Position numbers and translations under genes: made by a program
In this document: positions 1 to 11,825 of the stretch, in pieces
Position numbering within the stretch: position 1 is the first letter of the stretch
How the letters are laid out: every line of letters starts with the position of its first letter
Origin: Botryotinia globosa
Taxonomy: Eukaryota; Ascomycota; Leotiomycetes; Helotiales; Sclerotiniaceae
DNA length: 64,000 nt
Assembly (NCBI GenBank): GCA_014898425.1
Contig: RCSZ01000015.1
Location: 992,001 to 1,056,000 of the forward strand
Direction: 5' to 3'
The notes under the pieces: model-generated
Databases searched by the model: none
What the model was told of the DNA's origin: nothing
What the model saw: only the letters and a program-made list of their open reading frames with translations

Positions 1-166
1 GATTCGAAAAGAAAGCCGGCGCGTAGACACTAGATCTCATTCTTCCGACTCGCTGCTTCTCAACCAACGATCACTCCCTTCATACGACATCATGAAGGCA
101 GTTATCAAGAAACTATATCCGGGACAGCTGAGACAGGGTTTGAGAACCCGCTGTGTGCCAGATTAA
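1..166 (+). CDS. C-terminal fragment of an unidentified protein
   Basis: An open frame starting at base 2 runs from the window edge to a TAA at 164-166 and gives 54 residues. The visible tail is basic and Ser/Leu-rich, ending in RTRCVPD, with a central LPSYDIMKAVIKKLYPG stretch that reads like real protein. The other two frames are closed within the first hundred bases. I do not recognise the family. The upstream part lies outside the window, so this could also be the last exon of a multi-exon gene. Confidence 0.4.
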   Translation, partial: IRKESRRVDTRSHSSDSLLLNQRSLPSYDIMKAVIKKLYPGQLRQGLRTRCVPD

Positions 167-887
167 GCAATGTCCTTCTCATTGTACACAAGACACTGCA
201 CTCCAAAAAAAAACTGGATTGTAGTCATGATATGATGTATGTCATTTCACACCTACGAATTGCGTTTTTGTAAATCAAATTTCCATAGAAATACGAGAAG
301 ATACCCATGAATGGATGCAAGGGCAGGACCAGTCATGCAACATGATTCTCTCCATCCATCTAAACACATTAGATACGAAATACAATGAGATACGAAGTTC
401 TATACTTGAGGAAAAGTGAATGAGTCTTTTGAATTTAAAATAATGTATGCGCGCCTGCAGGGAAAGAATGCCTCCAAACAACCACAGTATGCCTAGGTAC
501 TTTCTCAACTCGACATCTCGTTCGTTCGTTCGTTCAATCCAGATCATGTGCATGATATGACCAAACATCTTCGTTTCGTAACTCATCTGATCATCCGTCC
601 ATAACTTATAACTCATCTCATTATCCACCCATAACTTTTTTCTGTCCAAAATATAAATTTGCAAGGAAAAACAAGTAAGGAAGAAAACGATCGACTATTC
701 TCCTAGCCACAACACAAAAGCAAAATCGTCCAAATGGTAGCCGCCCAAATCGCATGCGCGCAAAGGTATGTCGAAAACTTGTCATATGAGTGCTATGCTA
801 CGTCAAGAATGGAATAGGTGTCAAAAGAGGCGATTGCGATATGTTAGGCGAAAAGCAGAAGATCAAAAGTGAAGCAAATGGGAACAT
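167..887. other. Intergenic region, no gene seen
   Basis: This spacer separates the fragment at the left edge from the 3' end of the Rho GDI gene. It holds a short CGTT tetranucleotide run near 517-533. A 129-codon minus-strand open frame at 275-664 has no recognisable domain and is full of aromatic residues typical of translated AT-rich spacer, so I do not call it. Confidence 0.6.
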
Positions 888-2179
888 CTACCAGTCCTTG
901 GCGATATCGAAAGACCACTCGAATTCAAGATGCTTCTTCTTGTCGTCATCGACGAAAGTAGAGATTGCGGTGTAGTGACCTCGGGCCATCATTCCACTTG
1001 GGGCATCCTCGTCGGCGACTAGAGTGTTTGGTCAGTTTGTGGAATTTGGGAAATGTATAATTTGTACATACATCGCTTGGTGTGAACGGGGTTCTTGTCA
1101 GTGTTGGGTGCGTAGCTTCCCTATGGGAGAGTCAGTTCGTGAAACATAGTGTAGCTATTGACATGCTCGGAAGCACTTACAATCATCTCTTGCAACTTGT
1201 CGATTCTGATACCCTTGCGCTTGATGACTTGTACATATTGGAGACCACTCAAAACGTTATGTTGTACTTTGAAAGTAGCAGTAAGGTTGAACTTAGAACC
1301 TTCCTTAATCTTGAAAGGATGATCCTTCAAGGTCTTGAGAGCATCAGGGGTAGAAAGCTCAAGCTTGACTGGAGGGCGACCCTCGGAGTTCATTTCAAGA
1401 GTGAGAATAATGCAGTCACGTGGATCTGTTGGGTCACTAAGGTCCTGTCCACCACCACCAAGTCCAAGGGATTCCTTGTAGCGTTGAAGAGACTCATCTT
1501 CGGCATCTGCATTGAAATATAGAGTCAGTAAAATGTAGATGACTATGGTGTATATTACGGGATGAGCCATTAAGAAAGCAATGGGGTCCCGCTTGCACAG
1601 TAGATTATGTGTAGATAAGGGATGCGGTAATATATTATCTCAATATATGTACCCCCTTCAAATTTGAAATCATTTGATAAATTGTAATGAAGGGGGAAGG
1701 GAGGCTTCTAGCCATCGTCTTGGTCGAATTGGGAAAGCTAGGAAGAGTGATAATATAGTGTTTTTGTACCCCCATAGTCAATGTGGCGACTTCAAGGCAC
1801 TTGCAACAATTCTCGTGCAAACTATTGCACAGAACTGAGTTGCCGTGATCAGATAGACGCCAGATTTCAAAGAAAATGTTACTTCAAATGAGATCTCCTT
1901 CTCTACTCTCACATACTTATCTCCAGACCGCTTCGACTGCGGGGTAAAGCTGGAGGGGTAGACTTGATTCCAACTAGGTCAAGAACGCTCCCAGAAGTAT
2001 TTGCTCAGCAGAACAGAAGCTGAAGATCATCGCAGGATCTGAAAAGCAACAAAGAAGACAGGACAAAAGGGGTTTCAAAACATACCCATCTTGGAATACT
2101 CATCCAAAGTCTTTTTCTCCCCCACCTTGAATCCATCAGTTGTCTCGGGCAAGAGCTCATTTTCTTGTTGGTCCGCCAT
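888..2179 (-). CDS. RDI1: Rho GDP-dissociation inhibitor
   Basis: Rho GDIs extract prenylated Rho/Cdc42 GTPases from membranes and hold them GDP-bound in the cytosol, setting cell polarity. Four exons, complement(888-1018, 1072-1120, 1181-1506, 2086-2179), join without frame breaks into 199 residues, the usual fungal length. The N-terminal regulatory arm (about 1-60) includes DAEDESLQRYKESLG. The immunoglobulin-like beta-sandwich that holds the prenyl group follows, with landmarks RPPVKLEL, HPFKIKEGSKF, YVQVIKRKGIRIDK, GSYAPNT and the C-terminal FEWSFDIAKDW. Start chosen at 2179 because MADQQENELLPET opens a typical acidic arm and no in-frame upstream ATG is needed. Intron 1 (1507-2085, 579 bases) is much longer than the other introns here, which run about 50-60 bases. 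Family assignment is firm. Exon boundaries rest on GT..AG sites and frame. Confidence 0.93.
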
Positions 2180-3992
2180 CTTTGATATGTTGTAGTCGAT
2201 TTATAAGGGTAGTAGGGTGTTAGTTGGAAGAATTGATAAGAAAAGGAAGATCTGTAGGGAGAAGTCCAAACACAGAAATTTAAAAGCTGTTGGGTTTGTG
2301 GATGCTGCACTTTTGATACAGCAGCGTTGGCAATCGAGATGCAGCTTAGTGGGGCTTGAGCTATGATCCTTGCCAACCCACGGAGGTACAGTAGTATGCA
2401 AGAATCTCGTGACAATGAGGAGGGTGTGTTACTTTCGAGATTGTTATGTAGAAGGAAGAAGAGGGTGTTGATGAAAGATGGATTGGATTGAAGATGTCTT
2501 TTGAGAGAAATGGATGAGAGACAACAGCATTTATTATTGATTTGCGAATGCTTGCAGGTAAATGGAACAAGGGGGGTGAGATCATGTCATGTGATACGAT
2601 ATATTAACATTCACTATAAAAGGGGCATCCCCGTCCAATCAATTACTCAACTGCAGGTGGTTCCAGAAGCTCTCTCGCCGTCCCCATTGTCTCCTTTTCC
2701 ATGGTTGAGATCAAGCCAGATAGATAATGATAATCAGTCAATCGAACCATAACACGGACTTTATACCTGGTTGTCATCGGATGAGCAACAGATATAGCTA
2801 TCGGTAGGCAAACGGTCGCTTTCAGTGCCTATCTAATAGCAGTGTCTAGGTAGCTGGAACTGCTTATGTAGATATATTCCATATATTCTGTCCAACTCAC
2901 CATGCATCTTGGTGTAGTGAATTGTAAATGTACACACTACATACACCTTATACCTAGGTAGCTTTGGAGAATGTTACGGTGCGAGTGGAGGGTCTTGTAT
3001 GTCTGTCATTCATCTACAAGACCGCATATGGAAGAAAGGATGAAAGCTCCGACTATGGACACAATGTTGTTGCAACGGACATACACCGTACATATACATA
3101 TATACACATACATACATACACCGTACATCGTACATATATACACATACATACACCGTACATCGTACATATATACACATACATCCATCCATCCATCCATCCA
3201 TCCATCCATCCATCCATCCATCCATCCATCCATACATCCATCCATACATACATGCTCGTACATATCTCTCTGGTCATTCCTCCTCCCCCACCCCAGCAAA
3301 TCCACTTTGCACGGTCAGAAAACCACCAATCCTCTTGTCAACCTGTCAAAATGTCCCAAAGCCCTCAGGGATCGCAGAATCTCCCACACTGACTTTGTAT
3401 TCTTTTACTTTTATACCACCGCCTCCCTCCACTTGCAATTAATCCTTGATCATAATTCATCCATTCACGTTTGCATTCACAATCACAAATTCATCATCTT
3501 GCATTGCTTCCTGCTCGTTGTTGAATTCAATCAGTCTGGGGTTACTGTACTCCGATTTAAGGCGCACATTTTACATCGCGTACTTATCAGGTATATCTAC
3601 TGCGATTTTTGGCGGGCAACTCCAATCAATTTTCTTCGACAACCTTACCTTTCTTTCCTTCCGTGTCCTGTCGCGAACAAGATCAAAGCTTCTTCTTCAC
3701 ACCGGATCCTCCTTCCTTCAACGCCCAACGCGCAACATCTACATCAAGAAGGCGTTGATCGTGTTAAGTGTTTTTCATGTACGTTCCCTCTTTTTATACT
3801 CCCATTGTTGTATCAATTTGAATCCAAAGATCAACAAAAATGTTTGCTAATCGCGTAGCCACGAAACAGAATTACACTTTCTCCGAAATCTTCTTAACGA
3901 AACCTTTAGATTTATTCAATCTAATATTCCATCCGACAGTCTTCTATCCGCATCCTTTCTAGCGTATTGTCATTGAGCCAGTTGCTATCGCA
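2180..3992. other. Long divergent intergenic region with tandem repeats
   Basis: A 1.8-kb spacer lies between the divergently transcribed Rho GDI and Bqt4-like genes. Apart from the repeat cluster at 3081-3255 it is unremarkable. Open frames of up to 295 codons across it are produced by translating the repeats (runs of SIHP, MDGW, HIHTY) and do not look like genes. Pyrimidine-rich sequence at 3620-3980 is compatible with the promoter and leader of the Bqt4-like gene. Confidence 0.6.
3081..3255. repeat. Compound tandem repeat: 32-bp unit followed by (ATCC)n
   Basis: A 32-base unit built of CCGTACATCG plus a TACATA-rich spacer occurs twice (CCGTACATCG at 3121 and 3153), with a degenerate third copy starting near 3087. 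It is followed by an almost perfect ATCC tetranucleotide array from about 3180 to 3233 (around 13 copies) and a short CATA/CATCC mixed tail. Confidence 0.95.
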
Positions 3993-5468
3993 ATGCCTGC
4001 CTCGCGACACTTACCCGCAAAGGTCAATCCTTTGATGACCTCCGAAATTCCAGCTTGTAAGGCGATGCGCCAGTCGCGTACGTGGTTGAGAACCAGAGCT
4101 AACAATTTTCGCAGATGAAACTTTGGTCGCCAGAAGAAGATTGGGTCAGACAGATCTTGCTGTGAAGACTGGTCAACTCAACAAATCGAATTCTACCCAG
4201 CCCAAGAACTTGGGAACTTTCGATTATGCACACTTACGTGCTCCGCTGCCCAAGGGCATCCACAGCGGCATTTTCAAGCCTTCGCCCGCCTCGTATTTCT
4301 TGATGCGCCGTAGCAACGATGGCTTCATCAGCGCAACTGGGATGTTCAAGGCTACCTTCCCCTACTCGGAGACTGCAGAAGAGGAGATGGAACGCCGATA
4401 TATCAAGAGCTTGCCAACAACCTCTGTAGATGAGACTGCAGGGAATGTTTGGATTCCACCCCATCATGCGCTTGAGCTTGCAGAGGAGTACCAGATCTTG
4501 CCTTGGATCAAAGCTCTGCTTGACAATGCGCCAATTGAGGTTAACCCAACCAAAGATCAAACACCCAAATCAATTGCGCCCCCTCCAAAGTTTGACTTCA
4601 CGGATCTCCCTCCAATTCCCGCACCAAAGCTACAATTAGATGAGGCCCCTCAAATTTCTCCTCCTGAGGCACTAGCTGCACCAACTACCAAAAGTGGCCG
4701 CCCTCGTCGATCCGCATCACCCAGCAAGTATGCAACTTCATCTCCGCGCAAGATCGCAAGGGCACGCAAACCAAGTGCTAGACTAGCAAGTTTGGAACCT
4801 GTTGCAGCTGCCACCAATAACGTACTCGAAAAGGTCCTGGAAAACGAAGTAGTTGAGGCCGAGGGGAAAGAAGATTCTACAGACTCCACAGCTTCCCAGC
4901 CAATTCAGGAGCAAGTCGAGGAGCAGGTTAAGGAAGTTCAAGCTGTTGAGGAAGTTAAGGAGGTTAAGACGCAAATTGAGGAACCAATCACGGATGAATC
5001 AAGCGAAGAAATCTCGGAACCAAAGGTCAGAGTCAAGGTTGATACTGATGTTGAAGTTAATGGCGACATCGAGACCACTCACACTCATGTTCAGGTTGAG
5101 ATGCCAGCTGGTACACCAGACCTCCCTCTTCCAGAAGATACGGAGGCTATGATTGCTAAGGCGAAAGAAATGGTAGAGGCTGCTGTCAAGCAAGACGCCG
5201 GAATTCCAACTCGCTCGAAGAGAAAGGCAGAAGAGTATGAGGAAGATGACGAAGAGGAAGAAGCTTTGGATGTGGGCCCAGCCAAGAAGGTTAAGGTAGA
5301 GGCCGACTTGAAGAAGGAGAGAGTCAAGACCCGGGCTTTAATTGGTCTGAGTGCAACTTTGGCAATTGGGTAAGACCCCTCCCCACTCCATTAAATTTAT
5401 ACTTGGTGCGACGCAGTACTAACATAAATTGTAGTGCAATGATTCCATATGTATTTGGTGCATTTTAA
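3993..5468 (+). CDS. bqt4: Bqt4-like inner nuclear membrane protein (KilA-N/APSES-type domain)
   Basis: In fission yeast Bqt4 anchors telomeres and the meiotic bouquet to the inner nuclear membrane. Exons 3993-4056, 4115-5369 and 5435-5468 encode 450 residues. Residues about 55-165 form a KilA-N/APSES-like domain (SYFLMRRSNDGFISATGMFKA, then VWIPPHHALELAEEY). A Pro-rich and basic region follows (GRPRRSASPSK), then a long acidic Glu/Val-rich stretch (270-400). A basic cluster (PAKKVKVE) precedes a hydrophobic tail of about 18 residues (LIGLSATLAIGAMIPYVFGAF) ending at the stop, a tail-anchor arrangement. The last 12 codons lie in a separate exon. StuA-type APSES transcription factors share the fold but lack the terminal membrane segment, so Bqt4 fits better. 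The start at 3993 and the small first exon follow from the GTAAGG donor and the in-frame ARRRLGQ continuation. Confidence 0.85.
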
Positions 5469-6075
5469 AGTGATCACGCCGGACATGGGTTGTATATTGT
5501 TTTCTATTTCATCTCCTGTTTATTAGTCGAGGGGCGTTCATGGCAGGGACACTGGATTTTCGGATGACCTTGAAGACCTGTGGAAACTTTTGCTGGATCA
5601 CTACCAAGTAAAAAGAATATTTTTCAAAGTAGATATTACAGCACTAGAAGCCACGACGACTTTCTGGGAGTAAACGCGGTGTCGTTTCTTCCTCGTACCA
5701 TCATTGTGTTCTGATAGGCAAAATCAAATTAATTTGACCATGGGTTTCAATCAGTTCTTGAGATTCATATGTTGCTGGGGTAGGTGGGTGTTGGTTCGTT
5801 GCTTCTCAGTTGGTGAAAAGGAAAGAAAGATCCTAATTGGGAAGTACCACCATCGTGCCTTCCCCAGGTGCTAGGTGGGTGCAGTTTTTTTTTCTCGCTA
5901 TCTCTCTAAATTCTTATTTTTCAAATCTTGAACACTATTCTTACTTAATCCATTCTTCTATCTCTCTCACTATATCCAAGATGTTAAAATATGATCACAA
6001 TTATACTCGCCATCATTTCTGCCTACAGTGAGAATTAATCATCAAAAGATTCTTTCATATGACCACAGTGGTGCC
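5469..6075. other. Intergenic region between tandem genes
   Basis: This 607-base spacer contains the 3' end of the Bqt4-like gene and the presumed promoter and leader of the next gene. The last 200 bases are pyrimidine-rich, as is common before fungal start codons. No further gene is seen. Confidence 0.6.
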
Positions 6076-9000
6076 ATGGCACAACCAGAAACACCTGCAA
6101 GCGCATCGCGAAATTTCAACATTTCACCTCTGGCAGGTGGTATGACCACCGCTCAATTGGAGCAAGTGTTACAGAAAACTCCTCGAATGACTAGATTCAA
6201 TCCTTTGAGAAGACATCTTCGGGCGCCTAAAGCTCTCAATTCTCGCATTTCCAAAAGTGAAATCATTGCTAGTGATGAAGAAGCAGCGGCCACGTCAAAG
6301 TCAACCCCGATCGTGCAAGCACCGGAAATTCTAACTGGTGAAGCTATAAGAAACAAAGGTAAAGAAACATCTGTAGCAGCGGATGACGACAAAGTTGTTC
6401 AAGGGATTCCAAAATCTGCTGGCACTCTGTATCCTTTCCTCCATGAGAATGTTTCGCGTTCGAAGCAACTGGTTGAAACATTGCCCAAAAGGTTCTTGGG
6501 AACAATCGCAAAGCGCAAAAAGCTGCAGAGGGAGCGACGCACCGCGTCTAAACTCGCTACTTCACTTCCTGTCGAAAACCCATCGAGCACATCGTCCCAC
6601 GGAAAGACAGACGATGAAAAAGCAACGTTATCTTCTCGTGGATCTGGCTGCCCAACCGAATCAAATACAGTTTCCAAATACTCTGACCCTGTGAACGATG
6701 AAACATACGATGGCAGTCAAGAATCGACCAGTCTTGAAGAACTCATCCGAACAACTTCGCGCACATTCAATTCACAGCATTCAAGCGATCCTGAGGTCAG
6801 GGACATCAGTTTCTCATCTGGTACTCCGCGGCAGGCTCGAAGAGCCATTATGGGCTCACACACAAAGGACAATAACTGTAATGATCTCGATGACTTTGAG
6901 ATCGACATTCTTGGATTGCGTGATGCTACTCATTCATCTGGTTTTACGCCTGACCCTAGCGATTCAGAGGATGCACCCATGAACCATACATCTCGAAAGG
7001 GTGACCGTCCAAGCCCGAAGAAAAAGCAGAAGAAAAAGGTGAATAAGAGATCTCGAAGACTTCCGGTGGATGAGTTGCACCTGGTATCTGAAAGAGTGGC
7101 TGAATTTAGGGAGAAAGATAGTGAAAGTGGTATGGTCAAAGTTTCACTAAGTGTGTGGTAAAATATTGATTAGAGTACAGTGGAATCTTCAACCGAAATT
7201 CTAGATGATCCAATCTCTCAAGATTCTTCAGATGCCCTCAAAATTATACAGAGTGTTGGGCTGACAAAGGGCGAGAAAAATGTGTTTCAGACATACCATG
7301 GCGCCTTTGGAAAGATTGATAACAGAGCCTTTCGGTTCCCAAATCGCTACGACACATTCCCTCGGGAAGAATCAGGCAATCGCGATGATGTGAGCTCGTC
7401 TCATTCTGATGGTTTCGTGGGAGCTGAAGCAAACCCCACCGGACGATGTATGCCGCTACCCAATCAAAAGCGTGTTTGCATTAGCATGTGGGGACTGACT
7501 ACCCGAGTAGCACAACTAGAGTTGGTTCGCGAAAAGTTCTACGGGCTAGTCGATGAGCTAAATGGCCAAGCTGAAAGGACAGTCCCAGCGAAAAGGACTG
7601 AGAGGCGTATGAAGAAGAAGAAAGATACACCTGGTGCATCGGTCATGATTGAACCGGGGTCTCAAGCAAGTAAAACGGGCGAAAATCAACAAGATGACCA
7701 GGACAGCCAAAGTCATGAAGAGTGCGATACCAATCAGGATGATCAACCAATGCATGAGTATCTTTCTAGCGGTGAAATGATTCCGGTTGCAGAAATTAAT
7801 TACCCGCCGCCGCCCACTGGAAGAGGATCTCGAAGAGTAACCTTTGACGAAAGAGTCGAGTTCGATCGTCGTGTCAGAATATCTTCTCTGGACTCTGAGG
7901 AATTTGAAGAATCTTTCGAGGTCAAGAGAAGGAAAAATTCTTTTGATTTCGCAGTTTCGCGCGATATGGAGGCAGTTCGCTTGAAGAGGTGCCACGACGA
8001 AGATAGCGAGGAAGATGTGTCATCTGACAATGAATCGGAACGGAGCGTCATTGGTATTTCAAGTGATGACGACGATATGGAAGAAAGCGACGGATCTGGT
8101 GACGAAAGCGATGAGGAGATGGGCGACGGAGAAGAAGACGAAGACGAAGAAGAAAATGAAAAGGAAAAGGAAAAGGAGGAAGAGAGCGGAGAATGCTTCG
8201 ATGTGCGAGGAGTCCATGGAAAACAATCAGATGAACTATTTGACGGGAATATCCTCCCCACTAAAGATGAGTCAAGCGAAGAAAATCAACAGAGCAACGA
8301 AAAGGATGACGACAGAGATGACTCCTATGCTTCTGAAAAATATGCGATTCTCAACAATCCAATGGGTGGAGAAGAAGAAATCACCGGGGTGTTTGTCTCG
8401 GAAGGCTTGGTTAGGAATAGGGAAATTTCTCCGATTGACGAGTTGACAGTGCAAGAATCACAAACGACAAGAACTGAAGGCAACAAGAACAGCCAGGTAT
8501 CACAGCCATCAATTGTCATGAGTCGGCAGATTGGCACACAAGTATCAAAAATACCAGAAGCGGATGATTGGAGCATTCGAAGGCCAAAGTCAAGCGACGT
8601 TATGAACGAGACGCAAGAGGAAATCTTTGATAGTTCAAGCCCGATTTCAGCGATCGTCAAGAGGAAGTCCACCAGCTTGAATACACGTAGACGGACAACA
8701 TTTCGGAGTAGACCGCTAGCCCTTGCGATTGAAAGACCTTCTACGCCACCTAGCCCTGAAATTCCAGAGACTCAAATTGTGGCACCTCAGATGCCAGAAC
8801 CACGATTGATTGCAGTTCGCGACATTTCTCCTGAGCTTGGGGAATCGCAAGTATCCAATACACCCGATGAGTTCGACAAATTCACACTAGACGCACCACC
8901 TCCCGCCAGCCATGAGCAGTCGCTTCATTCTTCTCAACTTTCATTCATACCAGATGAGATTCCGGACAAAACTTACTTTTGCCGAGCTTCGCAGGTACTG

Positions 9001-9315
9001 GAAGAACATAAAACACCTATGTCTAGAAGCAAGACAACTCCAGGTCGCTTCCATCCCGATCACTTCAAGAGCATTGTGAATCCCACTTATGCCCAGCCAA
9101 ACACCGGGACTACGGAGAGCAAGGCATCTGCCCCGAGCATGTCGCCCAAGTTGTCACAGCTGTCGTACCGACCCACGCCTAGGTCAGAAAAAAGCTTAAG
9201 TCGTCTTACGCGGCAGGCCAGTTCTGCTTTGGGGACTTTGCCAGGCTCTGCTAGAAAGAGAACAAAAACTTTACCATTCAAACCGCCATTCAAAAAGCCA
9301 ATCTTGAAAAGTTAG
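6076..9315 (+). CDS. Large disordered, acidic, probably nuclear protein of unknown function
   Basis: Two exons, 6076-7129 and 7181-9315, join through a 51-base intron (GTATGG..TACAG) into 1,062 residues. I do not recognise a family. Most of the protein is low-complexity and hydrophilic. There is a lysine-rich patch near residue 320 (KKKQKKKVNKRSRR, a likely nuclear localisation signal). A short ordered-looking segment follows (CISMWGLTTRVAQLELVREKFYGLVDELNG). A nearly pure Asp/Glu/Lys tract sits around residues 650-710, and the C-terminus is basic (SARKRTKTLPFKPPFKKPILKS). Repeated SP/TP pairs suggest cyclin-dependent kinase sites. Start at 6076 (MAQPETPASAS) is the first ATG of the frame. 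The open frame extends to 6028 only with a non-ATG codon. Chromatin or checkpoint scaffolds often look like this, but nothing here proves such a role. Confidence 0.8.
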
Positions 9316-10011
9316 CTACGCCTGATTCGTTAAGCCAAGACGAAGTCTACGGAGAGACGAAGAAATATTCCTTGAGATCTAACATATAATTCTACTATTC
9401 AGTTAAGAGAATCGAAGTGCTATAGGTATAAACATGGGCTTTTTGATTCGAGATTTGCATGGAGATTGAGCTATTGGTAGTAACGGAAGATAGAGAGGAG
9501 CATTTCGCAGCAATATTCGAGTGGCTGATATTCACAATATTCAATTCATAATCTGTGTATCTGGGCTTAATATATCTTTCACTACAGCTTCTGTTTAAGC
9601 ATTCTTACCATCATAACTCTGCTTTTCGTTCAGTGTGATCGATTGATTGCTTAGGTGATCAACTCTAGATAATCTTGTTATTTTAGATACCACGAGATCT
9701 GTAATATGAGGATCTCTGTGATATTATAGCTGATTCTCAGCTTCTCCATCGCTTAGAAGGGTCAGTCTTTATTTACTTGAGCGGCAGGGTTAGAATCTTC
9801 GAGTTAGCGAGAGAGTGCAGTGCGTAAGTACGAGTCTGCAAATTAGTAGACAGAGCGATAATTTCACCATTCATTCTCAATGATTGCAGTTCTCCACCTG
9901 TTAGATTCTAAAGAAGAAACTTCTCATTCATTTTCTGTACCAGGACGCCTTGCTAAATGAACAATATGGCGAGTATAATATCTTTCCAGTAGTAGACGAC
10001 ATTAAATTTAA
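9316..10011. other. Convergent intergenic region
   Basis: This stretch between the 3' ends of the disordered-protein gene and BUB3 contains AT-rich sequence suitable for two 3' untranslated regions. No open frame of interest or repeat was seen. Confidence 0.6.
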
Positions 10012-11214
10012 TTATTTCGCACCTTTCCCCTTCGCTTCGTTCTCACCTAGCTCCCTTATATACACCTTTGTTAATCCTTCTCCACTATAGTCTTCCTGTC
10101 CGTTTTCGAATCCTGGACATACGCCCACAGCTAAATATTTTCCGTCGCTTGAAAATGAAAGAGCGGCCACGCTCGTTGGGTATTTCTGATATTGTCTAAT
10201 TCTTCTTTTTGCAACGGCGTCCCACAGTGCAACGACTCCATCTCCGCCTCCAGATGCGAATGTACCGTGCGTGGGGTGGAATGCGAGTGCATTGACTGGA
10301 TATACAATATCTGTTCCGTCGCCTGCAGCATCGGGTTGGCGGTGGCATTTGAAAGCGTATTTACGGGCTTGGGATTCGGTGGAAGGATCGAACCATTCGA
10401 CGGCGACACGGCCTTCGATTGAGGAAGAGGCATAACCGTCACCATTGGGCATGCAGGCTACAGCGCGGGTCATGAATTTGAGAGAGGATTCGCGTTGTTG
10501 CCAGGGTTCTTGAGAGGGGTCGGTAGAGAGGGGGAGGGAATAGATGTAGAGAAGTCGAGAGGACATGGCGACTACGAGTTTTGTGGCTGTGAGGGAGAGA
10601 GAATGCGGTTTAGAAGGAAGAGGAATTGTCATTGGGGATTGTGAGGGGTCGGAAAGGTTGTGAATGTGAAGTGTTTGGTCCCACGAAGCGGATATGAGGA
10701 GAGCTAGGATGCTGTATTAGTATTCTGTAACAATTGATATATGCGATGGCGGAGGGATGTACAATGCTCTTTACTATACACCACCGACTTGACTGGCGCT
10801 TCATGGGTACTCAACACTGTGTGTTCTCCGCTTTCCAAATCAATTCTATCCCATATTAGCATCCCAAGTCTAACTCAATTGTCCCAAAGCTTAAACGTAC
10901 CTCTTCACCTGCCAATCCATACCAGCCGAAAACGCCTCACTCTCATCCTTCCCAAAACAAACATCCAGTACCGGCGCCCGATGTTCGTAAGTTCTAATCA
11001 GCTGCCCTCCTTCGGAAACATTTTCTGTGTTGTATAGATAGACCTTCTTATCCCAGGACGAAACAAGTAATCTGGTAGGTGTATAAGGCGAGTATTGTAG
11101 GGAAGATACTGCGTCAGTAGGTGGCTCAGAGAGCTCGTATTGTACTGCTAAAGAGCTATATTAGTATCTTTGCTTGAGCTTGGGATGATGTAGAGCTTGC
11201 GTACCTGGCGCCAT
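10012..11214 (-). CDS. BUB3: Spindle assembly checkpoint WD40 protein Bub3
   Basis: Bub3 is the seven-bladed WD40 protein that recruits Bub1/BubR1-type kinases to phosphorylated Spc105/KNL1 at kinetochores and delays anaphase. Exons are complement(10012-10703, 10763-10845, 10901-11147, 11205-11214), giving 343 residues. The order of motifs follows the family: YSPYTPTRLLVSSWDKKVYLYN in blade 1, HEAPVKSVVYSKEH then LLISASWDQTLHIHNL, the signature FMTRAVACMPNGDGYASSSIEGRVAVEWFD, YPVNALAFHPTHGTFASGGGDGVVALWD, and a lysine-rich tail. The first exon codes only for MAP plus one base. The acceptor after intron 1 is a TAGCAG tandem, so a product one residue shorter is equally possible. It is divergent from GPN2 (611-base spacer). 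Identification is secure. Confidence 0.93.
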
Positions 11215-11825
11215 GATTTTGTAGTAAGATGGAAATAACACTGAGGGTAGAGTTGAATTCTTTGCGCACAAGAATATAGAGTCTGTAATAAGGAGTTTCT
11301 CGAATGAGCGATTCGTCAATGGTAATTCAATTCGAGTGTAACCAGGTTCCAGTGAAATATTTAGATTGGTCTCGAAGCCGCGTTTCTGTAGAAGGCTTAG
11401 TCCAAGCGTTCTGCCACACTCACCGCTAAGATGTTTGTCAGCCTTGCATTAAGCCTTTCAACTTTTACCAAATGTGCCCCTCTCTACATTCAACAACGTT
11501 CTTTCAAGCTTTCCAAATAAAAAGATAATACTACCTTAAGTTCTCAAAACTAATAGCGTGGACAGACGTACAACAAAACCTTTTAAAGGCTCTAGGGGTG
11601 AGCTAATATTGGTAGTGAGCTACAACTGCGACCTTCGCATCGCACCACTTTGTCCGGCATTTATAAACACATTCGAGCGCGAATATCTGACATTTCCTGT
11701 ATCCGAAAACGAATCTGAAGGGAAAGTTAATACTATCTAACACCACAAGAAAAAAGAAGCGGATTTAATCTTGTACCTATCACTCACGAGTCGCCTCAAC
11801 TCCGAACTACGCCCATATACACAAT
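11215..11825. other. Divergent promoter region of BUB3 and GPN2
   Basis: A 611-base spacer between two start codons facing away from each other. A 60-codon open frame at 11558-11740 on the plus strand has no family resemblance. A pyrimidine-rich, A/C-rich leader immediately precedes the GPN2 start. No distinct motif is claimed. Confidence 0.6.

Noticed and set aside
275..664. 129-codon minus-strand open frame
   Set aside because: No family pattern, composition like translated spacer, and no splice or promoter support.
2964..3858. Open frames of 142-295 codons on the plus strand and 74-99 codons on the minus strand
   Set aside because: They are created by translating the 32-bp and ATCC tandem repeats; the residues are simple runs (SIHP, MDGW) with no domain.
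7161..7180. Split of the disordered protein into two separate genes at the stop near 7161
   Set aside because: A 51-base intron with GTATGG and TACAG ends removes the stop and joins both frames exactly; the second part has no ATG start of its own at the junction.
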